Positions 54,576 to 63,010 of a stretch of DNA of 64,000 nt are shown here, piece by piece. A model generated the notes under the pieces. That model did no database searches, was not told the origin of the DNA, and saw only the letters and a program-made list of their open reading frames with translations. The stretch spans positions 1 to 64,000 of the forward strand of contig NZ_OZ034691.1 of assembly GCF_964026725.1 (NCBI RefSeq), read 5' to 3'. Position 1 is the stretch's first letter. Every line of letters begins with the position of its first letter. A program made the translations under genes and the position numbers. This stretch comes from Wolbachia endosymbiont (group B) of Germaria angustata. GTDB lineage: Bacteria; Pseudomonadota; Alphaproteobacteria; Rickettsiales; Anaplasmataceae.

Positions 54576-56955
54576 TATCCTTTATATCAAAATTTATCTT
54601 TTCATTTAAAGTTTTCTCTCCGGTGCTGATTGTTAGGTAGAATAAGGCTTTAATAGCTTTTTCCCTTAAGTGCTCATTTTGTTTACGCTTTTCTAAAACC
54701 AACTTTTTCAAAAATTGACCTTGCTTAAAATCCTCATTTATAGTTTTTTCAAAATCATTATCACTCATTACAAGATAGTGTAATGCTGTTCTTCCAGATT
54801 TAGATACAACATTTAACATTTTCTTATTATAGGGGTAATGATTATCTGTCATAAAATATTCTATTAACTCAGCATTAAGGCTCATGGCAGCTAAATGTAG
54901 AGGTATAAGCCCTTGACTGTTCCTGTTAAAAAGTGGTACTGTGTTCCTAATAGTTGACTTAGCAATACTTTCAATAACATACTGAGAGAATTCTATGTCG
55001 TTGGCAAGAGCAGCCATGTGTAACGGTGTATTGTCATTTTCATCATATAACACTTTGATGCTAGCAGCCACCTTTTTACCTACAAGTTCTTTTGACACAA
55101 ATTCAAGACATTCCTTGTTGCCGCTCAAAATAGCTGCAAATAACAACTTTTTTTGTGTATTTTGTTCTAAAAAAATACCCTTTGGGCTTTTTTTTACCAA
55201 ATACTTAACGCATTCTACTCTTCCACTGAGAATAGATAAGTGTAGTAAAGTTTGTCCATCCTTATTTTTCTTACTTAATATTTCTCCCACTCTCTCTTTT
55301 TTAAAAAGGTGCTCAAGGCATGATTTATTACCAACACGTGCTGCCATATGAAAGACGGTGTCACCGTTGCTATTCTCACGCAAAACCTCTTGATAAACGT
55401 CAAATTTCTTCTCTTCCAACTTTTTTTCTATCATGCTTAAAAACGATAAATCAAGTTGGGCAGCAAAATGTAAAGGGGTGTTTCCTTCATTATTACTCTT
55501 ATTTACTTGCATGCTTCTGTCTATTAATAGACTCACACATTTTTTTCTTAGTTCTGTTTCTGTATTACTCGATAGAGCTAAGTGTAGGGCCATATTTCCT
55601 TTGTGTGTTTCTGTGCTTAAATCGTAATCAGGAAATTTCTTGAGTAAAGATGTTAGACAATCATACTTCCCGTACATTGCAGCTAAATGTACAAGATCTC
55701 TTCCATAATCACCTTTGGATTGAAGTATGCTATTTCCTATATTTTCATAAAATAGGTCTATACAATATGAATTACCATGTATAATAGCAATATGTAAGGG
55801 GGTGTTACCTTGTTTATTCTGAACAATTTTTGCACCTGATTGAGTAAACAATTTCATTAGCTGGTTATTTCCATGTTTTGCAGCTATATGCAATGGGGTG
55901 TTACCATCTACATTTTCTTGATTAATTTCACTTTTTAGTCTACCTAAAAATTTTAGATGCTCTATAAGAAAATTTATGGTATTTTCTTGAGTTTCTGAGT
56001 TACCTACAATCTTATGAAAAGGATTCTCATTATATTTATTTTTTAAAAATTGTACTTGATTATCAATGAAGAATTTTATGCACTCAGCATTTCCAGATTG
56101 CACAGCATAGTGTAATGCGTTATTTCCATATTTATCTGTTTTAATTTTCTCCCTATCAAAAATTCCTTTTGCTGTCAATATTTCTTTTAAATATTCTAGG
56201 AGGTTAGGACTTCCGCTTCTGGCAGCATAGTGTAACTCGGTTTTATTATTGGTAGTGCAACTAAAATCTGCTTCATTTTCTATGAGAATTTTCAAGCATT
56301 CTTTATTGCCAGATTTAGCCGCATAGTGTAGTGGTGTTTTACCATCTCTATCTTTATTCCTTACTGCTTCTTTAATGTCAAAATTAGAATTTTCTATCAC
56401 AAAACATAAAATATCTTCTTTACCCGACTCAGCTAAATAATGTAGAAGTGTTTTATCATTACTATCTGCAAAATTCTCCAATTTTATAATCAATTCTCTG
56501 CCCATACTAAGAATTAGAGATACAGCTATTTCAACATGAATATCATAATTCCTATTTTTCTTTTGTTCTTTCCTAATTCTTTCAATAGCCACTGTTAATA
56601 GCGAAGAACCATCATTACTTATTATATTCCATCCATCTTGACGAAATTTTTCAGCTAATGAATCACTTATATTTTCTGCTAAAATCCTGCTTTTTATACA
56701 ATCAAGATTATTAGTACATATATTATAGTTTTCTTCTTGAGTTACTTTATTAATATAATCATATATGATTATTAGGTCTTGCTTATTGACTTTATCTTCT
56801 GAATTGCCTTGTAATGAAGAGAGGTCTATCTCACTAATTGCTCTGGCCATAACAACGTTTCCCGCAACAAATAAACCTGAACTGAGTGTCTTTGCGCTTG
56901 TACTAGATTTAGCTTTGAAAACACTAATAACTGTGTCAAATTTATTTTTGAACAT
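54541..56955 (-). CDS. Large ankyrin-repeat protein, N-terminal 800 residues
   Basis: Starts at ATG 56955 (MFKNKFDTVISVFKAKSSTS), with GAGGT six bases upstream; the frame's first ATG (56967) lies over that site. After about 130 non-repeat residues come roughly 16 ankyrin units, e.g. DGKTPLHYAAKSGNKECLKI, DGNTPLHIAAKHGNNQLMKL, QGNTPLHIAIIHGNSYCIDL, DGQTLLHLSILSGRVECVKY. The frame ends at DNAKKNSFRLCF through a run of nine A (plus-strand T9 at 54563-54571); eight would continue into the next ORF. Ankyrin proteins are the classic Wolbachia host-interaction candidates. The neighbouring type I exporter may be relevant. Confidence 0.9.
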   Translation of the reverse strand: MFKNKFDTVISVFKAKSSTSAKTLSSGLFVAGNVVMARAISEIDLSSLQGNSEDKVNKQDLIIIYDYINKVTQEENYNICTNNLDCIKSRILAENISDSLAEKFRQDGWNIISNDGSSLLTVAIERIRKEQKKNRNYDIHVEIAVSLILSMGRELIIKLENFADSNDKTLLHYLAESGKEDILCFVIENSNFDIKEAVRNKDRDGKTPLHYAAKSGNKECLKILIENEADFSCTTNNKTELHYAARSGSPNLLEYLKEILTAKGIFDREKIKTDKYGNNALHYAVQSGNAECIKFFIDNQVQFLKNKYNENPFHKIVGNSETQENTINFLIEHLKFLGRLKSEINQENVDGNTPLHIAAKHGNNQLMKLFTQSGAKIVQNKQGNTPLHIAIIHGNSYCIDLFYENIGNSILQSKGDYGRDLVHLAAMYGKYDCLTSLLKKFPDYDLSTETHKGNMALHLALSSNTETELRKKCVSLLIDRSMQVNKSNNEGNTPLHFAAQLDLSFLSMIEKKLEEKKFDVYQEVLRENSNGDTVFHMAARVGNKSCLEHLFKKERVGEILSKKNKDGQTLLHLSILSGRVECVKYLVKKSPKGIFLEQNTQKKLLFAAILSGNKECLEFVSKELVGKKVAASIKVLYDENDNTPLHMAALANDIEFSQYVIESIAKSTIRNTVPLFNRNSQGLIPLHLAAMSLNAELIEYFMTDNHYPYNKKMLNVVSKSGRTALHYLVMSDNDFEKTINEDFKQGQFLKKLVLEKRKQNEHLREKAIKALFYLTISTGEKTLNEKINFDIKDNAKKNSFRLCF

Positions 56956-57073
56956 ACTGTACCTCATAAATAATAATGCCGGTAGTGAATAAGGCTTTAG
57001 TAGATACCACTGTAATTTTTAAGCCTACAAAAATTCACCAGCGGCCGCATTATATAGTAGATAATTTTTTGTG

Positions 57074-58084
57074 CTAGTAATATTTTTCTAATTCCCACTT
57101 TGGCCTTGGTGCAAAGTCAAGAGAGTCTACATAGCTTCTCTGTAACCTTTCAATTCCTATCCATCCAACCATCACTGCATTGTCTGTACATAAATTGCTT
57201 GGAGGAGAAAGCACGTTCAAGTCTATGTGCTTTTTTAATCTCTCTTTCAGGAAATTATTTGCTGCAACTCCACCAGTAATTACAAAATCATTGATTTTAA
57301 TATTTAAAGATACAGCGATACCAATAGCATTTCTGACTCTATCGAGTAATATGTCGCTAATACACTCTTGAAACGAAGCACACATATCACACACATCCTG
57401 TTCACTCATTACAAATTCTCGTGCTAAGTTTTTTACCGCTGTTTTAATTCCAGAAAATGAAAAGTCACATCCAGAACGTTTTATCATTGCTCTTGGCAGC
57501 TTAAATCTCATACCATCACCTTTTTTAGCTAACTCTTCAATTAATGGACCTCCCGGATAGCTTAGACCCAGCGTTTTAGCGACTTTGTCAAATGCTTCTC
57601 CTAATGAGTCATCAAGCGTTTCTCCAAGTTTGATGTATTTACCTACATCCTGTGCAATTAAAAATTGGCAGTGACCACCTGATATCAGCAGGACTAAAAA
57701 CGGAAATTCAACCTCATATAGTAGCCTAACAACTAACGCATGTGCTTCTAAGTGATTAACTGCAATAAATGGTTTTTGTGTTACGTGTGCAATTGCTTTA
57801 GCCATCATTGTACCAATTATTAATCCACCTATGAGTCCTGGTCCTGATGTTGCTGCAATTGCATCCAAATCACAAAAATTAAGGTTATATCTTTCCATAG
57901 CACTTTTTATTAAACCACTTAAATGCTTCATATGAGCACGTGATGCTATTTCAGGAATCACTCCACCGCACTTTTTATGCTCTGCCTGAGAAAGAATTTC
58001 GTGAGCAAGAACTTGCTTGTTGCTATTTACAATCGCAACTGCAGTTTCATCGCAGCTTGTTTCAATAGCTAAAATAGTCTTCAT
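57074..58084 (-). CDS. tsaD: tRNA N6-threonylcarbamoyladenosine transferase subunit
   Basis: Transfers the threonylcarbamoyl group to A37 of ANN-decoding tRNAs; essential in most bacteria. 336 residues. Motifs: ILAIETSCDETAVAIV, GGVIPEIASRAHMKHL (metal histidine), AATSGPGLIGGLIIG, AVNHLEAHAL, LISGGHCQFL, GEAFDKVAKTLGL, VTGGVAANNFLKERL, and CTDNAVMVGWIG. Normal length. Third tRNA modification enzyme in the window beside TilS, MnmA and TruB. Secure. Confidence 0.97.
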   Translation of the reverse strand: MKTILAIETSCDETAVAIVNSNKQVLAHEILSQAEHKKCGGVIPEIASRAHMKHLSGLIKSAMERYNLNFCDLDAIAATSGPGLIGGLIIGTMMAKAIAHVTQKPFIAVNHLEAHALVVRLLYEVEFPFLVLLISGGHCQFLIAQDVGKYIKLGETLDDSLGEAFDKVAKTLGLSYPGGPLIEELAKKGDGMRFKLPRAMIKRSGCDFSFSGIKTAVKNLAREFVMSEQDVCDMCASFQECISDILLDRVRNAIGIAVSLNIKINDFVITGGVAANNFLKERLKKHIDLNVLSPPSNLCTDNAVMVGWIGIERLQRSYVDSLDFAPRPKWELEKYY

Positions 58085-58148
58085 AAATACTTTGATTATA
58101 AAAAACTATACCTTGAAATGCTGTAGAAGTTAACTATATTCTGCTGAG

Positions 58149-58886
58149 CTAATTATCATCTTCAAATATAGAACCAATTTTTTTGCTTCCAGGAGAAAAT
58201 TTATTAGTCCAACTGCTTTGTACTTTGTTTATATCTTTAAAAGCAGTTTTATCGCTATATTCCTTTACTTCTTTATCTATTCTCTCCATTATTTGTAGAT
58301 CCAGGTAGCTCTTTTTCCATTGGTTAGTAGCAAGAAATACTCTGTTTAAATCTTGAGTGCGAATTAGATATTCTTTATCTTTAGGATAAACTTCCTGAGC
58401 CCAAGCAAACAGCTCAAAATAGCGTGCGAATAATTCAGACGCACGTGATTTTGGAGTTTGATAAGCTTGTATCTCTTCAAATATAATTTGACCAATAATT
58501 TTTTGTACCAGAATATTTGACTGCTTTAAGTTCTGTTCAATATCCTGATAAACTTTATAGAGAAATTCTTGCTCTAAGCTTAAGTTCAGTTCATTTTCAA
58601 TCATATGTGAAAGTTCATGTACTATGATGTAAGGATTTGACCTTCTTAGCACAATAACATACTTATTTAAACCAGAAGAACGAATTGTCTTACACACTCC
58701 CTCTTCCATATCCACTAATCCTTCTTGATATATTTCAAACGAGAGTCTATTTTGCTTTATTAGTGACAAAGTGAGGTTTAATGTATTTCTAAACTTCTCA
58801 AATTGATAGAGATATTTGACATATTGTATTACGTTTTCACTATTTCCTACTTGAGTTGCTTGTTTTATTAAGTTTCTGATTAGCAT
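58149..58886 (-). CDS. Putative HExxH metallopeptidase-like protein, 245 aa
   Basis: No family I can name, but residues 88-98 read IVHELSHMIEN, a zinc-peptidase HExxH motif (H90, E91, H94) in a helix, followed about 57 residues later by SRASELFARYFELFAWA, whose glutamate (E151) is well placed as the third, gluzincin-type ligand. There is no signal peptide or membrane helix, so it would act in the cytoplasm or be secreted by a leaderless route. The rest is helical. It lies on the same strand as tsaD, 64 bases upstream. Could be a protease effector or an inactive relative. Confidence 0.65.
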   Translation of the reverse strand: MLIRNLIKQATQVGNSENVIQYVKYLYQFEKFRNTLNLTLSLIKQNRLSFEIYQEGLVDMEEGVCKTIRSSGLNKYVIVLRRSNPYIIVHELSHMIENELNLSLEQEFLYKVYQDIEQNLKQSNILVQKIIGQIIFEEIQAYQTPKSRASELFARYFELFAWAQEVYPKDKEYLIRTQDLNRVFLATNQWKKSYLDLQIMERIDKEVKEYSDKTAFKDINKVQSSWTNKFSPGSKKIGSIFEDDN

Positions 58887-59062
58887 GCTTCATTATTAAA
58901 GGAATTTTCTTTATGCTCAAGAATTATAAAGTGTTTTCAGGAAGTATAGCTAAAAAAGTTTAATTTACTTACATTCCGCTACTTATTATTAGCCAAGAGG
59001 TATCACGTCAGTATGACTTAGGAATGTACTAGATATAAAAGTGCAATATCAAATATATTTTA

Positions 59063-60490
59063 CTAAAAATCAATCAACTTTTCACATGTTTGCTCTTCAT
59101 AAAAGAAGCTCAATGTTATCGTAGTACCAAGTTTTGCTTCACTTTGAATGTTGAAAGTCCCACCCATTAACTCTACTAATTTCTTGCTTAGAGGTAATCC
59201 GATACCTGTGCCTTCGTTTCTATATCCCGAATCTGCTTGGCCAAAAACGGACATAACTTTATATATTTCCTGCTGCATTATCCCTATTCCATTATCATGA
59301 AACTCAATAGTTAATAAATTTTTTTCTATATTCTCTTTAACAACCATTCTTATTAAACCACCTTGAGGAGAGAACTTGATTGCATTTGATAACAAATTTA
59401 TTATAACTTGCTTCATTCTTTTGGGATCGGCGATAACTAATAATTGTTTATCAGATATCTCTTTCTTTAAACTAATTCCTGTTTCTTTTAGTTTAGGTGA
59501 TAACATTTTTAAGCACGAATCTATTATCTTATTCAGATTAAACTTTACTTTCTCTACTGTTAAACTACTTGATTCAGCTTTAGAAAAATCGAGCACATCA
59601 TTAATCAAAGCAAGTAAATGTGTACCAGCATTATATATATCGTCTACGTATTCCTTGTATTTAGAGTGATCTACCGAACCTAAAGTTTCATTTTTGATCA
59701 ACTTTGCAAATCCAATAATAGCATTAAGAGGTGTACGCAACTCATGTGTAACACTTGCAAAAAATTTTATCTTATTTGCATTTTCTTGCTCTAATGCCTC
59801 TTTAACCCTTTGTAATTCAATATTAGTTTTATGCTGCTTGGCTAGCATTTGGGTGTTGGAAAGGTGCAAATAAAGCATTATTAGTATTAAGATAACCAGT
59901 AATAAGCCTATTAATATTGAAAATAGACTATATACCATAATATAAGAGTCATTATAGCTTTGAATGATCTTCAAAAAAAATGAAGGCTTAATGTCATCTT
60001 CATGAAATATAGGGAAAGTAGAAGTTAATGTATTTCCTGTAGCGTAAAATATTTCTTGATTGCTTAGCAATTTATCAATTTCATCATTTGTAAGCAACTG
60101 CTCATAGTCATGACCTTGAGTATTAAAATTACTGAAAATTATTCTGGCATTTTGATCATACAGTATTAAGCTAAAATTTCTTACTTTGCTTACTGATTGT
60201 AACAATTCAGCACGCAATTTTACCAACTGGTTTATGTAATCAAAACTGTTATATTTAATATGATGTTTTTCTATTAGTAAATAATGATATTTTTTTATTA
60301 TACTATTTTCCAATAGATCTTTTAAGTTTGCATTTGAATTACGGTAAAAAGAAAGAAAATTATTCTTTAATGAATAATTGCAGTATATTGTGCCCAATAA
60401 AACCACAAAAATTAATAAGAATAGCGAGATAATTTTTGTATATCTATTTGTTTTTAGTGTAGTAAACATTAATTTACTTAATTTATACAT
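59063..60490 (-). CDS. pleC: Sensor histidine kinase, PleC/PdhS-like
   Basis: 475 residues: transmembrane helix at about 19-37, a periplasmic sensor of about 150 residues, second helix at about 193-216, a coiled coil, then HisKA with the phosphorylated histidine in SVTHELRTPLNAIIGFAKL and HATPase with N-box NLLSNAIKFSPQGG, G1 HDNGIGI, and GTGIGLPLSKKLVELMGG. No receiver domain and no neighbouring response regulator. Wolbachia keeps very few two-component systems; this layout fits the PleC/PdhS type that acts in the CckA-CtrA-PleD network. It diverges from argD over a 64-base gap. Kinase sure; the ortholog name is a judgement. Confidence 0.88.
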   Translation of the reverse strand: MYKLSKLMFTTLKTNRYTKIISLFLLIFVVLLGTIYCNYSLKNNFLSFYRNSNANLKDLLENSIIKKYHYLLIEKHHIKYNSFDYINQLVKLRAELLQSVSKVRNFSLILYDQNARIIFSNFNTQGHDYEQLLTNDEIDKLLSNQEIFYATGNTLTSTFPIFHEDDIKPSFFLKIIQSYNDSYIMVYSLFSILIGLLLVILILIMLYLHLSNTQMLAKQHKTNIELQRVKEALEQENANKIKFFASVTHELRTPLNAIIGFAKLIKNETLGSVDHSKYKEYVDDIYNAGTHLLALINDVLDFSKAESSSLTVEKVKFNLNKIIDSCLKMLSPKLKETGISLKKEISDKQLLVIADPKRMKQVIINLLSNAIKFSPQGGLIRMVVKENIEKNLLTIEFHDNGIGIMQQEIYKVMSVFGQADSGYRNEGTGIGLPLSKKLVELMGGTFNIQSEAKLGTTITLSFFYEEQTCEKLIDF

Positions 60491-60554
60491 ATTCTTCTCA
60501 TTGTGAAATAACGTCTTTTATGGTATTAATAAAAAATTAGCATATCATACTTTT

Positions 60555-61724
60555 ATGACAATTTCTCCTATCTTGCCAGTTTATTCTCCTATTAACATAA
60601 ATTTTTCTTATGGCAAAGGTATTTACTTGTATGATATTGATAATAAGCGCTATATAGATTTTCACTCTGGAATAGCTGTTAGCAGTTTAGGTCATGCCAA
60701 CCCACGATTAACTGATGTCCTAAAATTACAAGGAGAAAAACTATGGCATATATCAAATACCTATAATATATCTACTGCCAACAAATTTGCAGAAAATTTA
60801 ATAAACAACAGCTTTGCTAATACTGTATTTTTTGCAAATTCTGGATCAGAAGCAGTGGAATGTGGACTTAAAATCGCTAGGGCCTATCAAAATGGAAAAG
60901 GTAATAAAAATCGCTATAGAATTCTAACATTTCATGGTGCATTTCATGGAAGGACATTTTTAACTTGTGCAACAAAGGATAGACAGAAATTTTCTGAATT
61001 ACTGAATCCTTATATTGACTGGTGTGATAACATAGAGCCCAATATTGAGAGTGTAAAGAAAGCAATTTCTAATGGCATAGGTGTTATATTAATAGAACCA
61101 ATACAGGGACAAGGTGGTATTAAAGTAATGAGTGAAGTCTTCATGAAAGAGCTAAGAGAACTATGTAACGAAAACGACATACTGCTATTTTTTGATTGCG
61201 TTCAGTGCGGTGCTGGCAGGACAGGAAAGTTATTTGCATATGAACACATAGGAATTAAGCCTGACATATGTGCTCTTGCAAAAGGAATAGGAGGAGGTTT
61301 CCCTCTGGGGACTTGTCTTGCAACTGAAAAGGTTGCTAAGTACATGGCGGTCGGTATGCATGGTTCTACTTTTGGTGGTAATCCACTTGCAACTTCAGTA
61401 GGTAATGCTGTATTGGATGAATTGCTCAGCCCTGGCTTCTTAGAAAATGTTGAAGTTAGAGGTAAGTACTTAAAAAACAAACTAGAAAATTTAGCAAGCA
61501 AGTTTCCAATGATAGAAGAAGTGAGAGGAAAAGGGTTGATGCTAGGAATAAAAGTAAAAATGAATAACCAAAAATTTGCAGAAGAGCTAAGTCACCGTGG
61601 TTTACTTATTGTTGGAGTAACATCAGATAATGTTCTAAGAATCTTGCCTCCACTCATTATCACTGAAAAAGAGATTGATGAAGGCATTGAAATCCTCACT
61701 CAGTATTTATCTGAAAAGTTCTAG
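60555..61724 (+). CDS. argD: Acetylornithine / succinyl-DAP aminotransferase
   Basis: Class III PLP aminotransferase, 389 residues. Motifs: DFHSGIAVSSLGHANPRL, VFFANSGSEAVECGLKIARA, FHGAFHGRTFLT, LIEPIQGQGGI, FFDCVQCGAGRTGKLFAYEH, PLP lysine in CALAKGIGGGFPLG, and HGSTFGGNPLATSVGNAVL. ArgD proteins often double as N-succinyl-DAP aminotransferase. Since this organism has dapA and no other arginine gene is visible here, the DAP role is the more likely one. The 3' end overlaps the convergent gene by four bases. Family secure. Confidence 0.94.
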   Translation: MTISPILPVYSPININFSYGKGIYLYDIDNKRYIDFHSGIAVSSLGHANPRLTDVLKLQGEKLWHISNTYNISTANKFAENLINNSFANTVFFANSGSEAVECGLKIARAYQNGKGNKNRYRILTFHGAFHGRTFLTCATKDRQKFSELLNPYIDWCDNIEPNIESVKKAISNGIGVILIEPIQGQGGIKVMSEVFMKELRELCNENDILLFFDCVQCGAGRTGKLFAYEHIGIKPDICALAKGIGGGFPLGTCLATEKVAKYMAVGMHGSTFGGNPLATSVGNAVLDELLSPGFLENVEVRGKYLKNKLENLASKFPMIEEVRGKGLMLGIKVKMNNQKFAEELSHRGLLIVGVTSDNVLRILPPLIITEKEIDEGIEILTQYLSEKF

Positions 61725-62905
61725 TTAAAAACTAAACCTTCCTGCTCACTAGTTGTTGGCTGTATCAAAATTGCAGATAAAGCAGTAGCTACAACTTTAT
61801 CAGCTACTTCATTTGTACACTTTGCCTTTTCCTGTTCTCTTATCAGTGTAAGCTCATTTATATCACTTAGTGAGTCAAATTTTGTTGCATCTTTAAATAT
61901 AAAAGATTGCACGGCACTCTTCTCAACACCTAAGAAAGCACCATTACCAAACGATAATGCCACATCTAATAACTTCTGCATTAAACTGTTTTTAACAATG
62001 AATTTAAATAGCTCCTCTAACACAACTGGCACTCCAAAAGTAAAAAATGCTCCTCTCACTAAATAGGTTGTTATTTCATATAACAATGCACCACACAAGA
62101 GTGCCAGTGGTCCAAATACTATAAAACCGCAAAGTAAAGGCAATGGCATGGTCTGACCTGATGATATTCTACCTATAAGCTCCATTGAAATTATAAACCC
62201 AATAAGTAACATAGCTCTACCTAGATATGTCCTTTCTTTAGAGCGTTTGTTAAAGTTTTTCTCACGTAACTTAGAAAAATCATTGTTAACTCTTACTTCA
62301 AAAATACTATGGCCATTTTTTAATTTTAGCTCCAAATCCTCTATTCCATGATGCCACTTATGACACCTTACAATTTCATCAATTATCGTACTAACTTGAT
62401 TATTGATTTTGTATAATTTGCTTTCTTGATATAAGTTGCCTTGATAATATTTTTCTCTCAAGTCTACACAATTTAAATTCTTTAAATCACATAAAAAATC
62501 TTTGATTTCTTGTGCCATTTTATTAGCATCATCTTTGTAGCCTACAGCTTTCAAAATTGTTACCAAGTGTTTATTTTCAATTTGAGCAATTGTTCTATCT
62601 AATGCACGTATATATTGCTTGGATTGAAAATATGAGATGATTTTTTCTTTACATCTATCCTCATTGCCTTCGTACAAACTATTTCTTTTGAAACTGCTGT
62701 CATGTTCTTTGGCAATTTCTAATGCATGAACCAATACATTTTGCGCCTTCACACTACTTTCACAGTGACAGTTTCTGATTATGTGTACATACGCTCTTGC
62801 ACTGGTATCTCCAGATTTATCTATATTGTACGCTTTAGCCAAAAAGACTAAATAGTCAAACCCTGCCCAAAGATAATACATTACCTTTGTTATAGCACTC
62901 CCCAC
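61721..62905 (-). CDS. C-terminal half of a split large protein, with membrane helices
   Basis: 394 codons from GTG 62905. A helical N-terminal two-thirds (contains VLVHALEIAKEHDSSFKRNS and ALDRTIAQIENKHLVTILKA) leads to about three hydrophobic helices (about 232-300: AMLLIGFIISMELIG, LLCGFIVFGPLALLCGALLY, VRGAFFTFGVPVV) and a polar tail. No family recognised. The reading frame continues upstream without a stop for 35 more codons (containing EAYLRSYENRIKNNGKLSC) and reaches the TAA that ends the upstream ORF in the same frame. So this is very likely the second half of one long gene, and the GTG has no ribosome-binding site. Confidence 0.7.
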   Translation of the reverse strand: MGSAITKVMYYLWAGFDYLVFLAKAYNIDKSGDTSARAYVHIIRNCHCESSVKAQNVLVHALEIAKEHDSSFKRNSLYEGNEDRCKEKIISYFQSKQYIRALDRTIAQIENKHLVTILKAVGYKDDANKMAQEIKDFLCDLKNLNCVDLREKYYQGNLYQESKLYKINNQVSTIIDEIVRCHKWHHGIEDLELKLKNGHSIFEVRVNNDFSKLREKNFNKRSKERTYLGRAMLLIGFIISMELIGRISSGQTMPLPLLCGFIVFGPLALLCGALLYEITTYLVRGAFFTFGVPVVLEELFKFIVKNSLMQKLLDVALSFGNGAFLGVEKSAVQSFIFKDATKFDSLSDINELTLIREQEKAKCTNEVADKVVATALSAILIQPTTSEQEGLVFN

Positions 62906-63010
62906 AGAAAATAAAGCTGAGCGTGTGCAAGATAATTTACCGTTGTTTTTAATTCTGTTCTCATATGAACGAAGGTATGCCTCTGTACTTTTTAAAATCT
63001 TATGTAAATC

